DNA from: an uncultured Oscillospiraceae bacterium
GTDB lineage: Bacteria > Bacillota > Clostridia > Oscillospirales > Oscillospiraceae
Direction of reading: 5' to 3'
Length of the DNA: 9,849 nt
Assembly (NCBI GenBank): GCA_900769835.1
Contig: CAAGIE010000029.1
Coordinates: forward strand, 1-9,849
The stretch's first letter is position 1, and every line of letters begins with the position of its first letter. Below the pieces are notes generated by a model. The model saw only the letters and a list, made by a program, of their open reading frames with translations, had not been told where the DNA came from and made no database searches. The translations under genes were made by a program, and so were the position numbers. Below, piece by piece: positions 1 to 6,451 of this stretch.

Positions 1-199
1 GGAAACCACCAAGGTTCTGACCGATGCCGCAATCAAGGGCAAGAAGGACCACCTGGTCGGCCTGAAGGAGAACGTCATTATCGGTAAACTGATCCCCGCA
101 GGTTCCGGCCTGATGGCATACCGCGATTACGAGCCCGGCGAAACTCCCGCCTCCCGTATCGCCGCTGCCGCAGCTGAACTGGAAGAGGAAGTTATCTAA
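1..199 (+). CDS. rpoC: RNA polymerase beta' subunit, C-terminal end (partial)
   Basis: Reading from base 2, this gives the last 65 residues of the largest catalytic subunit of bacterial RNA polymerase, ending in TAA at 197-199. The recognisable stretch is the C-terminal region with DHLVGLKENVIIGKLIPAG followed by a short GLMAYRDY segment. This is a highly conserved block of RpoC that lies near the end of the protein and packs close to the omega-subunit site. The protein then closes with an Ala/Glu-rich tail (AAAAAELEEEVI), a common type of ending in clostridial RpoC. The start and all catalytic motifs lie outside the window. The gene ends directly before a strong hairpin terminator, so it is probably the last gene of its rpoB-rpoC transcript. 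The identification rests on sequence recognition and is close to certain. Confidence 0.95.
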   Translation, partial: ETTKVLTDAAIKGKKDHLVGLKENVIIGKLIPAGSGLMAYRDYEPGETPASRIAAAAAELEEEVI

Positions 200-201
200 A
201 T

Positions 202-237
202 AAAAATCCCCGATAGGTTCGCCTATCGGGGATTTTT
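202..237 (+). terminator. Intrinsic terminator of the rpoC transcript
   Basis: A perfect 16-bp stem (202-217 with 222-237) closes on a TTCG tetraloop and ends in a run of five T. It begins three bases after the rpoC stop. The mirror-image A run on its 5' side means it can also work against transcription arriving from the convergent transporter gene. Confidence 0.92.
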
Positions 238-243
238 ATATGA

Positions 244-274
244 GAAAGCCGACAGTTTTTCCCTGTCGGCTTTT
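244..274 (-). terminator. Probable terminator of the OPA-type transporter gene
   Basis: An 11-bp stem (245-255 with 263-273, extendable by a G·T pair at 244/274) surrounds a 7-base loop. It starts a few bases past the minus-strand stop codon at 277. On the minus strand the stem is followed by only a short T run (TTTCTCA), so it is a weaker terminator than the one at 202-237. The two hairpins lie side by side between convergent genes. Confidence 0.65.
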
Positions 275-276
275 CG

Positions 277-1479
277 TTATTCTTCAACAAATGCAGTCCA
301 TTTTTTGATCCGAAGCAGGCAGATCGTAGCGCCGATGACGGCCAGTGCTGCCCAGCATACAATGGTTGCCAGCCAGCCGAATTTGTCGGAGATCACTGCA
401 ATTCCATAGGTGGAGATCGCCGCGCCTACATAGACAAATGCGTTGATAAGACCGCTGAAAGTGGAGATTTTGCCGTACTTTTTGAATTTTGCAGGCACCA
501 TAGAGATCAAGATCAGGTTCGTGCCATGCATTGCCGCGTTGGTCAGGGCAATCATCAGCACGCCAAAGAATGGCAGAGAGGTGTAGGTAAAGATCAGCAA
601 TGTGGAGGTGATGGCGCCAATGCCGTAGATCAAAAATGCAGTACGCATTTCGTTGCCGATCTTACTGTACAGAACCTTTGCAAGAGCAACGCTGATCACT
701 GCAAAGACCGGCAAAAGTACGGAAGTGAGAATAGAGGATGAGTTGTTCAGTTTCATCACATCGGAAACGTAGGTGGGCATCCAGGTCTGAATGCCGTCCC
801 GAAGAACGCCCATAATGATGATAGCGATGAAGATGGGGAGCAGGCCGGCTTTCTTGATCAGTTTGCCGATAGGAGCTTTTTGCTCAGGGACATCGCCCCG
901 ATCCTCACCGGTGCTTGCGTCTCTTGTACCGATGAGGAACGCCAGTGTAACCAGCACGCCAACGCCCGTAGATACAATAAATACCAGTCTCCAGCCGGAC
1001 CAGAGGATCAGCACAGGGGAAACCGCGTAGATCAAAATCGTAGCCACATTGGCCGCCACAGTTACCATAGTAATGCCCGATACCAGATCTGCATTACAGA
1101 GGTTATCGCCCATCAAACGCATCAGCGGGGGATAGATCATAGCCTGGAACAGACCGTTGAAGCACCACAGCGCGGTGATCCAGTTGATATTGGTGAAGCA
1201 ACCGGCGCACAGATTGATGGTGCTGCTGCCAAGAAGACCGATCGCGATCAGTAATCTTGCGGGGAGTTTATCACCCAGCCAGCCGGAAAGGATCATACCC
1301 AAGCCGTATGTAATAAAACTTCCGGTAACACCGATACTTGCGATCTGCTTGGTGGTTTGCAGATTGTCGATCATTTCCACAAGCACCGCGGCATAATTAT
1401 TCCGGGTGATATAGCTGGCAAAATAAGCCAAAGCGCAAAGCAGGATCAGCAATTTTGCCCGTTTAGTTGTCTGTTGCAT
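277..1479 (-). CDS. MFS transporter, organophosphate:phosphate antiporter (GlpT/UhpT) type
   Basis: A 400-residue, very hydrophobic protein with about 12 predicted membrane segments, split by a charged loop near residues 187-208. This is the two-times-six layout of the major facilitator superfamily. GlpT-family signatures are visible. YITRNNYA (residues 23-30) places Arg26 where GlpT has its substrate-phosphate Arg45. GVLRDGIQTWMPTYV (224-238) places Arg227 where GlpT has Arg269. GLFQAMIYPPLMR (109-121) matches the GWFQGMGWPP block. Family members exchange glycerol-3-phosphate, hexose phosphates or similar organophosphates for inorganic phosphate. With both arginines kept, an organophosphate or related anion is the likely substrate; which one cannot be told. 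The start is supported by AAAGGA about 8 bases upstream (1487-1493). At 400 residues it is shorter than E. coli GlpT (about 450). It lies 56 bp downstream of a tRNA-Ser gene and no clear promoter of its own is visible in that gap. Confidence 0.85.
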   Translation of the reverse strand: MQQTTKRAKLLILLCALAYFASYITRNNYAAVLVEMIDNLQTTKQIASIGVTGSFITYGLGMILSGWLGDKLPARLLIAIGLLGSSTINLCAGCFTNINWITALWCFNGLFQAMIYPPLMRLMGDNLCNADLVSGITMVTVAANVATILIYAVSPVLILWSGWRLVFIVSTGVGVLVTLAFLIGTRDASTGEDRGDVPEQKAPIGKLIKKAGLLPIFIAIIIMGVLRDGIQTWMPTYVSDVMKLNNSSSILTSVLLPVFAVISVALAKVLYSKIGNEMRTAFLIYGIGAITSTLLIFTYTSLPFFGVLMIALTNAAMHGTNLILISMVPAKFKKYGKISTFSGLINAFVYVGAAISTYGIAVISDKFGWLATIVCWAALAVIGATICLLRIKKWTAFVEE

Positions 1480-1502
1480 ACCGGTGTCCTTTCAAAAGAA
1501 TT

Positions 1503-1528
1503 GCCCCACATTCGCAAGAATGTGGGGC
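1503..1528 (-). terminator. Hairpin between tRNA-Ser and the transporter gene (terminator or attenuator)
   Basis: A perfect 11-bp stem (1503-1513 with 1518-1528) with a 4-base loop (TTGC read on the minus strand) lies 7 bases past the 3' end of the tRNA-Ser gene. On the minus strand it is followed by AATTCTTTT, a broken T run. It probably terminates the tRNA transcript. Its incomplete T run and position just before the transporter RBS also allow partial read-through into that gene. Confidence 0.6.
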
Positions 1529-1535
1529 GCGATTT

Positions 1536-1627
1536 TGGCGGAGAGTCAGGGATTTGAACCCTGGCGACGCTATAAACGCCCTACGAGATTTCGAGTCACG
1601 CCTCTTCGACCACTTGAGTAACTCTCC
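1536..1627 (-). tRNA. tRNA-Ser, anticodon CGA
   Basis: A 92-nt class II tRNA with the CCA end encoded (1536-1538). The acceptor stem GGAGAGT/ACTCTCC pairs perfectly, with discriminator G. The D arm has CTC/GAG around a loop with the GTGG signature. The anticodon loop CTCGAAA gives anticodon CGA, which reads the serine codon UCG. A 20-nt long variable arm, as required for serine tRNAs, has a short stem (GGCG/CGTC with one G·U), and the T arm is CAGGG-TTCAAAT-CCCTG. One oddity is that the anticodon stem CGTGA/TCTCG contains a U·U mismatch at its middle pair. A strong promoter lies directly upstream and a hairpin directly downstream, so it is an independent unit. Confidence 0.96.
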
Positions 1628-1638
1628 ATAACCCTGAT

Positions 1639-1667
1639 ATTATAACAGTTGGAGTATGGAAAATCAA
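1639..1667 (-). promoter_or_regulatory. Sigma-A-type promoter of tRNA-Ser
   Basis: On the minus strand TTGATT (1667-1662) is separated by exactly 17 bp from a consensus TATAAT (1644-1639). This puts the start point a few bases before the mature tRNA 5' end at 1627. The -35 box lies against the stop codon (1671-1669) of the upstream Cys-rich gene, so the tRNA is transcribed independently of it. Confidence 0.88.
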
Positions 1668-1668
1668 G

Positions 1669-1932
1669 TTATTTACCGGGCTTCTTTGCTAATTCCACCA
1701 CTGCCTGTATTTTCTCGCACACCGCTTTATAGTTTTCCCGCTTATGAGGGAAAAGACAACCGGAGCAGTCCTTGATGCCGTTTTCTGTGTAGGTGAAATT
1801 GCCGCCGCAGTTTTCGCCTAAGGCGTATAACGGGCAAAAACAGAAAAGACAGTTGAAATTCTCGGTGTCGCCGGTTTTGTGGCAGGGGAAACATTCACAG
1901 TTTTTGTTTTGAAAAAAGTCATAGCAAGCCAT
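1669..1932 (-). CDS. Small cysteine-rich protein, probable metal-binding domain
   Basis: An 87-residue protein with 11 cysteines (residues 3, 12, 14, 17, 28, 31, 33, 42, 56, 59, 72) and several aromatic residues. The patterns C-x-C-x2-C-H, C-x2-C-x-C and C-x2-C, together with the blocks FFQNKNCECFPCH, FNCLFCFCPLY and CLFPHKRENY, match the 'cysteine-rich small domain' family of clostridia and archaea. That family is presumed to bind zinc or an iron-sulfur cluster, and some members occur near or fused to cobalamin-related genes; no such neighbour is present here. The ATG at 1932 is chosen because AGGAG lies at ideal spacing before it. An in-frame ATG eight codons further upstream has no such site and overlaps the opposite promoter region. 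No clear promoter could be found for it in the short divergent gap. The biochemical role is unknown. Confidence 0.82.
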   Translation of the reverse strand: MACYDFFQNKNCECFPCHKTGDTENFNCLFCFCPLYALGENCGGNFTYTENGIKDCSGCLFPHKRENYKAVCEKIQAVVELAKKPGK

Positions 1933-1950
1933 AAGCGCTCCTTCTCCCGA

Positions 1951-1979
1951 TTGCATTTTGCGGGATGAGTTGGTATAAT
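1951..1979 (+). promoter_or_regulatory. Promoter of the YaiI/YqxD-family gene
   Basis: TTGCAT (1951-1956), a 17-bp spacer and TATAAT (1974-1979) preceded by TGG form an extended -10 promoter. The predicted start point, near 1986, lies just ahead of the AAGGGGG ribosome-binding site. The same TTGCATTTT -35 context recurs upstream of smc. Confidence 0.85.
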
Positions 1980-2003
1980 AGGGGAAACGAAAGGGGGATG
2001 GTT

Positions 2004-2447
2004 GTGAAAGTACTGATCGATGCAGATGCTTGTCCGGTGGTGGATATTGCGGTGACCCTCTGCCGGGAACAGAATACGCAATGCCTTCTTTTGTGCGATA
2101 CCGCCCACGAGATCCGCAGGGACGGTGCCGCCACTTTCATCTTCGACAAAGGCTCCGACAGTGTGGATTTTGCCTTAGTCCGGCGGGTGGAAAAGGGAGA
2201 TATCGTAGTGACACAGGACTACGGTCTTGCGTCAATGTGCCTTGCAAAGCAGGCAAAAGTCCTCCATCAGGATGGCTGGTTTTATACCCAATATAACATC
2301 GATGCACTGCTGTTTCAGCGCCATGAATCCCGAAAATTCCGGGCATCCGGCGGCCGTACCAAAGGCCCCCATAAGCGCACAAAGCAGCAAGATATCGCAT
2401 TTTTTGATGCGTTAAAAAATGAACTTCAGAATAGCGTCCAAGGGTAA
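2004..2447 (+). CDS. YaiI/YqxD family protein (DUF188, PIN-like fold)
   Basis: A 147-residue protein of the widespread YaiI/YqxD (UPF0178) family, marked by the N-terminal KVLIDADACPV block (2-12). The acidic residues Asp6 and Asp8, the SDSVDFALV block (51-59) and the VVTQDYGLA block (68-76, Asp72) are arranged like the acidic metal site of PIN/NYN nucleases. The basic stretch GGRTKGPHKRTKQQD near 116-130 is also typical. Nuclease activity is inferred from the fold and is not established for the family. The GTG at 2004 is preferred: AGGGGG at 1992-1997 lies 6 bases upstream, and the family normally begins with this motif. The ATG at 1998 sits too close to the RBS, and the longer ATG at 1965 lies upstream of the -10 box. 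The last 22 bases overlap the 3' end of the opposing rRNA/tRNA modification gene. Confidence 0.9.
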   Translation: MKVLIDADACPVVDIAVTLCREQNTQCLLLCDTAHEIRRDGAATFIFDKGSDSVDFALVRRVEKGDIVVTQDYGLASMCLAKQAKVLHQDGWFYTQYNIDALLFQRHESRKFRASGGRTKGPHKRTKQQDIAFFDALKNELQNSVQG

Positions 2448-3058
2448 ATATCCGGAGGAATGTGGCTAAAATCTAACAATTCCCCGGTTTTTGGATGACG
2501 GAATTTCAGGTGGCAGGACCACAGTGCAATCTCGCAATCGTCCTCCAGCAGACTATATTTTCGATCGCCCACCAAGGGCAGATCTCTGCCGGAAAACTGG
2601 GCGCGAATTTGATGGGTGCGGCCGGTGCGTAAGGTGATGGCCACCTTCGTCAATCCGTTGCTTTTTCCCAAAACGCAGTAGTCTAAAATAGCCTCCTGCA
2701 CGCCCTTTGCCGGAGTATCCACAATATAGGTTTTTCGCTCACGTTTGTCCCGCAGAAGCAGATCCCGCAGGGTGCCGTTGTCTGCATCTGGTGTACCGTG
2801 TACCACCGCAAGATATTCTTTGCAGAAGTCATCCTCCCGAATTTGGCGGGATAGTTCTGAAGCGCTTTCGGGATTGCGGGCAAGCACCATTAAGCCCGAT
2901 ACAACCCGATCCAGCCGATGCACCGTCCGCACATCGCAATTCGGGTCGCCCAGCGCCTGACGCACCAGTTCCGGCATACCGCCGGGCTCGTCGGTGGATA
3001 ATACCCGCGGCGGCTTGATCGCCACAACAATATCATCGTCTTTGTAAATAATCTCCAT
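2426..3058 (-). CDS. RluA-family pseudouridine synthase
   Basis: A 210-residue enzyme that isomerises uridine to pseudouridine in rRNA or tRNA. Motif II HRLDR lies at 47-51, with catalytic Asp50. GRTHQIR (146-152) and the GDRKY element (164-168) complete the RluA-family core. No N-terminal S4 RNA-binding domain is present: the protein starts straight into the catalytic domain (MEIIYKDDDIVVAIKPP). It is therefore of the short form, like TruC or RluA itself, rather than RluD or RluC. Target site and specificity cannot be read from sequence. The start is well supported by AAGGAGG six bases upstream. The 3' end overlaps the convergent DUF188 gene by 22 bp, and no terminator hairpin is evident there. 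Confidence 0.92.
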   Translation of the reverse strand: MEIIYKDDDIVVAIKPPRVLSTDEPGGMPELVRQALGDPNCDVRTVHRLDRVVSGLMVLARNPESASELSRQIREDDFCKEYLAVVHGTPDADNGTLRDLLLRDKRERKTYIVDTPAKGVQEAILDYCVLGKSNGLTKVAITLRTGRTHQIRAQFSGRDLPLVGDRKYSLLEDDCEIALWSCHLKFRHPKTGELLDFSHIPPDIYPWTLF

Positions 3059-3078
3059 GGCGCGCCTCCTTTTTTCTT

Positions 3079-3107
3079 ATCCTAACAAATCGGGGCGCCA
3101 TTTGCAA
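3079..3107 (-). promoter_or_regulatory. Possible promoter of the pseudouridine synthase gene
   Basis: On the minus strand TTGCAA (3107-3102) is followed after exactly 17 bp by TAGGAT (3084-3079), each matching the consensus at four of six positions. It lies upstream of the AAGGAGG ribosome-binding site in the 67-bp divergent gap. No comparable promoter was found for the dehydrogenase gene on the plus strand. Confidence 0.5.
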
Positions 3108-3125
3108 GTTATTAGGAGGAATAAT

Positions 3126-4082
3126 ATGAAATTAGTGATCCTGGACGGCCACGTGGTCAACCCCGGAGACCTTTCCTGGGAGTTTTTGAACCGCTTTGGT
3201 CAGGTGACAGTATATGACCGCAGTGTAGGGGAGGATGTGATTTCCCGCATCGGTGATGCGGAGATCGTTATGACCAATAAGACCCCGCTGACAGAGCAAA
3301 TCTTTGCAGCCTGCCCCAATTTGCGTCTGGTCTGCGTATTGGCCACCGGCTATAATGTGGTGGACTGCGATGCCGCGAAAAAGCGTGGGATCCTCGTGTG
3401 TAATGTGCCGGGATACGGCACCGCCGCAGTGGCGCAGTTCACATTTTCTCTTCTGCTGGAGCTTTGCAACGGGGTCGGGCATCACGCGCAGGCGGTTCGT
3501 AGCGGCAAATGGACTCGCAACCCTGACTTCTGCTTCTGGGATACGCCTCAGGTGGAACTGGCGGGAAAAACCATTGGCATTATTGGCTTTGGCAGTATCG
3601 GCAGGGCAGTGGGTAAGATCGCATCCGCTATGGGAATGACGGTGCTGGCCTATAACCGCAGTCGTTGCCCTGAGGGCGAAGCAATCGCAGAATACGTGGA
3701 CCTGGATACCCTCCTGAACCGCTCGGATGTGGTCAGTCTGCATTGCCCCCTGACCCCGCAGACTGAGGGGATTATCAATGAAAATTCCCTCAGGAAAATG
3801 AAAGACGGCGCTATGCTCATCAACACTGCAAGAGGCCCGCTGGTGGACGAAACGGCGGTCTGTAATGCGCTGGAAAGCGGCAAACTCTCCGGCTTTGCGG
3901 CGGACGTAGTGACCCGGGAACCCATCCCCGCAGACAGTCCTTTGCTGACTGCAAACAACTGCATTTTAACACCCCACATGGCCTGGGCGCCCCGGGATAG
4001 CCGCCATAGAATTATGTTGTGTGTTGAGAACAATATCGACGCGTTTTTGGCAGGAAACCCTATAAATGTGGTAAATAACTAA
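3126..4082 (+). CDS. D-isomer-specific 2-hydroxyacid dehydrogenase, glycerate dehydrogenase/hydroxypyruvate reductase-like
   Basis: A 318-residue NAD(P)-dependent oxidoreductase interconverting a D-2-hydroxyacid and its 2-oxoacid. The central nucleotide-binding domain carries the Rossmann loop GIIGFGSIG (151-159). The catalytic set is present: Arg236 in INTARGPLVDE, Glu265 in TREPIP and His284 in LTPHMAWAP. The TPHMAWAPRDSR ending of the active-site block resembles the glycerate dehydrogenase/hydroxypyruvate reductase branch rather than PGDH or D-lactate dehydrogenase, which usually have TPHxAG or TPHxAF forms. The exact substrate is therefore a guess. The ATG at 3126 follows AGGAGG with a 6-base gap. 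A longer in-frame ATG at 3057 would add 23 unrelated residues and overlaps the divergent gene's start. Transcription ends into the inverted-repeat element that begins three bases after the stop. Confidence 0.9.
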   Translation: MKLVILDGHVVNPGDLSWEFLNRFGQVTVYDRSVGEDVISRIGDAEIVMTNKTPLTEQIFAACPNLRLVCVLATGYNVVDCDAAKKRGILVCNVPGYGTAAVAQFTFSLLLELCNGVGHHAQAVRSGKWTRNPDFCFWDTPQVELAGKTIGIIGFGSIGRAVGKIASAMGMTVLAYNRSRCPEGEAIAEYVDLDTLLNRSDVVSLHCPLTPQTEGIINENSLRKMKDGAMLINTARGPLVDETAVCNALESGKLSGFAADVVTREPIPADSPLLTANNCILTPHMAWAPRDSRHRIMLCVENNIDAFLAGNPINVVNN

Positions 4083-4084
4083 AC

Positions 4085-4391
4085 AAAAGCGCCACTCTTG
4101 GGCGACGCACCATAGTGATAAATTGCCTGAAAAAGCATGTATTTGCACCAATCTGCGTTAAAAATGCTTGCGATCCACAAAGGATCCCTGCGCTTTTTGC
4201 CTTGATTGGCACAAATCTCCGTCTTTTTCAGGTGCATAGCAGTTTTGAAGTAGCAACTTTTTTGATTAACAAATAAGAAAATCCCCGGAATGCTGACGCA
4301 TTTCGGGGATTTTTTATGAAGTTAAGCGAGAAAGGGGCTGTTCAAAACCATTTTCTCACTATGGCGCGTCGCCCTTACGAGTGGCGCTTTT
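4085..4391. repeat. Nested inverted-repeat element, MITE-like, filling a convergent intergenic gap
   Basis: This accounts for the whole gene-free stretch between the dehydrogenase and ftsH stops. Outer arms 4085-4118 and 4356-4391 are inverted repeats: 13 identical bases, a 2-versus-4-base difference, 9 identical, one mismatch, 9 identical. Inside is a second imperfect pair, 4124-4153 with 4204-4236, sharing the blocks CTGAAAAAG, ATTTG and CCAATC. It encloses a third stem with GATCC-ACAAA-GGATC (4172-4186) flanked by A5/T5. A separate pair GTTTTGAA/TTCAAAAC (4242-4249, 4341-4348) encloses the terminator hairpin at 4278-4313. The plan is a base stem opening into two branches. No protein is encoded and no clear target-site duplication is visible. 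It could be a miniature inverted-repeat transposable element, a palindromic intergenic unit or a structured RNA. Confidence 0.75.
4278..4315. terminator. Bidirectional intrinsic terminator between dehydrogenase and ftsH
   Basis: A 16-bp stem (4278-4293 with 4298-4313, one G·T pair) with a TGAC loop is followed by T6 on the plus strand and by TTTTCTT on the minus strand. It can therefore stop transcripts of both convergent genes. It sits inside the larger inverted-repeat element. Its AATCCCC/GGGGATT base recalls the rpoC terminator at 202-237. Confidence 0.85.
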
Positions 4392-4393
4392 TA

Positions 4394-6259
4394 TTAAATT
4401 TCTTCGGTTTTTGCGGTCTTGGATGCGTTTACAAATGCCATCATTTCGTCGCCGGTGATGGTCTCCTTGTTCAGCAGATACATTGCGATCTCGTCCAGGA
4501 GTCCCCGGTTGTCGCTGAGGATCTTTTTGGCTTCGTTGTAACTCTGAGCCAGCAGCTTTTTGATCTCCTGATCCACCAGAGCGGAGGTCTCCTGAGAGCA
4601 GTCCAGATAAGCCTGGCCCTCCAGATACTGATTGTGAACGGATGCAGGAGCCATCAGGCCCAGCGCCTCGCTCATACCGTAGAGAGTGACCATATTCTTA
4701 GCCAGGGAAGTGGCACGCTGAATATCGTTGGAAGCGCCGGTGGTCTGCACACCGAATACCAGTTGCTCTGCGGCACGACCGCCAACCAGCGTCCGCAGTT
4801 CGCTCTGCAGTTCCTGAGTGGTGTGGAGATACTTTTCTTCCTCGGGCATCTGCATGGTGTAGCCCAGAGCGCCGGAGGTGTGGGGGACAATGGTGATCTT
4901 GGAAACGGGCTGGGTGTTCTTCTCCAGCGCCGCCACCAGTGCGTGACCCACTTCGTGGTACGCAATAATGCGCTTTTCAATATCGGTGAGAATGGTGTTT
5001 TTCTTTTCGGTACCTGCAATGACCGTTTCGAAGGAAACCATCAGATCTTCCTGATTGACGGCCTTTCTGCCCTTACGAACTGCTCGCAGAGCGGCTTCGT
5101 TTGCAAGGTTAGCCAGGTCTGCGCCCACCGCGCCGGCGGTTGCCTGGGCGATCTTCCGAAGATCCACATCGTCAGCCAGTTTGATTTTCTTGGTGTGTAC
5201 CTTCAGGGTGTCCAGACGACCCTGGAGGTTGGGCTTATCCACAATGATCTGGCGGTCGAAACGACCTGCGCGCATCAGCGCCTTATCCAGAATTTCGGGA
5301 CGGTTGGTTGCGGCCAGACACACGATACCCTTAGAGGAATCGAAGCCGTCGATCTCGCCCAGCAACTGGTTGAGGGTCTGCTCATGTTCGGAGTTGCCAC
5401 CGTAGCGGGAATCTCTGGAACGACCCACCGCATCGATCTCGTCGATGAAGATAATGCAGGGAGCCACCTTTGCGGCCTGCTGGAACAGATCGCGGACACG
5501 GCTTGCACCAACGCCAACGAACATTTCCACGAAGTCAGAGCCGGAAATGGAGAAGAAAGGCACATTGGCTTCGCCGGCCACTGCCTTGGCAAGGAGGGTC
5601 TTACCGGTACCGGGAGAACCCACCAAAAGCGCGCCCTTGGGCAGCTTTGCACCGATCTCGGTGTACTTCTGGGGATTGTTCAGGAAATCGATGATCTCCT
5701 GCAAAGACTCTTTTGCTTCATCCTGACCGGCCACATCCTTGAAGGTAACGCCGGTCTTCTTTTCCATATACATTTTGGCCTTGCTGGAGCCGATAGAGCC
5801 CATCATGCCGCCGCCCATACGCTTGGTGAACATATTGATCAGCAGGAAGAACAGGCCGAACATACCCACGTAGTACAAAATGGAAAGGAAAGCGGAATTG
5901 TCTTCCACGATGACCTGCTTAACCTCAACGCCCTTTTCGTTCATTTCTTCAGCCAGAGCCAGAGCATCGCCGTTGGCGGGTAGTCCGGTGTAGTAGGACT
6001 TTTGCTCCTCTTTGGGCTTTTTCTCCATGTCTTTTGTGAAGTATTCAATGCGATCGTGCTGCAGGTTTGCTTCCTTGATGTTACCGGCCTCCAGATCTCT
6101 GCGGAAATCGGAGTAGGTGGTTTCAATGTGCTGACTGCGGGTGATCATATTGTAGGTGGTCAGGATTGTGATAACCACGCCAATGGTGATCAACAGTGTC
6201 AGGAGCAAACGCTTCGGTCGCTTACCGTCGTTTTGCGGTTGTTTGTTTTTTTGATCCAT
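4394..6259 (-). CDS. ftsH: ATP-dependent zinc metalloprotease FtsH
   Basis: A 621-residue membrane-anchored AAA+ protease that extracts and degrades misfolded membrane proteins and short-lived regulators. Domains in order: a charged N-terminus, TM1 (about 17-37), an extracytoplasmic domain (about 41-122), TM2 (about 123-143), then the AAA module. The AAA module has Walker A GSPGTGKT (214-221, Ser in place of the usual second-position Pro), the pore loop MFVGVG (246-251), Walker B IIFIDEIDA (269-277, Asp273-Glu274) and the second region of homology with Arg330/Arg333. The peptidase domain has the zinc motif HEVGH (435-439) and third-ligand candidate Asp512 in ASNDIQ. The ATG at 6259 is chosen: AAGGAGG lies 7 bases upstream. 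The in-frame ATG at 6280 would place this RBS inside the coding region. The usual long hydrophilic C-terminal tail is short. It is divergent from the rlmB-like gene. Confidence 0.97.
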   Translation of the reverse strand: MDQKNKQPQNDGKRPKRLLLTLLITIGVVITILTTYNMITRSQHIETTYSDFRRDLEAGNIKEANLQHDRIEYFTKDMEKKPKEEQKSYYTGLPANGDALALAEEMNEKGVEVKQVIVEDNSAFLSILYYVGMFGLFFLLINMFTKRMGGGMMGSIGSSKAKMYMEKKTGVTFKDVAGQDEAKESLQEIIDFLNNPQKYTEIGAKLPKGALLVGSPGTGKTLLAKAVAGEANVPFFSISGSDFVEMFVGVGASRVRDLFQQAAKVAPCIIFIDEIDAVGRSRDSRYGGNSEHEQTLNQLLGEIDGFDSSKGIVCLAATNRPEILDKALMRAGRFDRQIIVDKPNLQGRLDTLKVHTKKIKLADDVDLRKIAQATAGAVGADLANLANEAALRAVRKGRKAVNQEDLMVSFETVIAGTEKKNTILTDIEKRIIAYHEVGHALVAALEKNTQPVSKITIVPHTSGALGYTMQMPEEEKYLHTTQELQSELRTLVGGRAAEQLVFGVQTTGASNDIQRATSLAKNMVTLYGMSEALGLMAPASVHNQYLEGQAYLDCSQETSALVDQEIKKLLAQSYNEAKKILSDNRGLLDEIAMYLLNKETITGDEMMAFVNASKTAKTEEI

Positions 6260-6289
6260 CTGCTTGCCTCCTTGAGACATATTTTTGTT

Positions 6290-6318
6290 ATTATATCACA
6301 TATTTTCTCCCACTGCAA
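6290..6318 (-). promoter_or_regulatory. ftsH promoter
   Basis: On the minus strand a consensus TATAAT (6295-6290) is preceded by TGA, an extended -10 element. TTGCAG lies 17 bp further upstream (6318-6313). The start point would be near 6283, leaving a short leader with the AAGGAGG site. No CIRCE or other heat-shock operator was recognised in it. Confidence 0.8.
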
Positions 6319-6383
6319 TCAATGTTACGCCCAAAGCCGTAAATTTTCTGTAAATGATGGGGAGAGGAATGTGAAAATTATTG

Positions 6384-6412
6384 TTGAGGTATTGTAAGAA
6401 ATCTGTTATAAT
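6384..6412 (+). promoter_or_regulatory. Promoter of the rlmB-like gene and the downstream membrane protein
   Basis: TTGAGG (6384-6389), a 17-bp spacer and TATAAT (6407-6412) preceded by TGT form an extended -10 promoter. It is divergent from the ftsH promoter about 65 bp away, and together the two account for the roughly 190-bp gap between the start codons. Confidence 0.83.
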
Positions 6413-6451
6413 ATAAAAAATATGAAAGCCGCAGAAACGGAGTGTTGACTT

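Noticed and set aside
3057..3125. Longer N-terminus for the 2-hydroxyacid dehydrogenase
   Set aside because: The additional 23 residues have no family similarity and there is an optimal AGGAGG before the ATG at 3126.
3059..3125. Regulatory operator from the GC-rich palindromes (GGCGCGCC, GGCGCC) in the divergent gap
   Set aside because: They are short, do not overlap the candidate -35/-10 elements symmetrically, and such hexamers or octamers can occur by chance.
4316..5983. A 555-codon open frame on the plus strand, antisense to ftsH
   Set aside because: It lies almost wholly opposite a certain ftsH gene, its translation is rich in His, Gln and Cys with no recognisable domain, and it starts inside the terminator hairpin. 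It follows from the codon bias of ftsH.
6260..6280. Upstream ATG for FtsH
   Set aside because: It would translate through the AAGGAGG site that serves the ATG at 6259.
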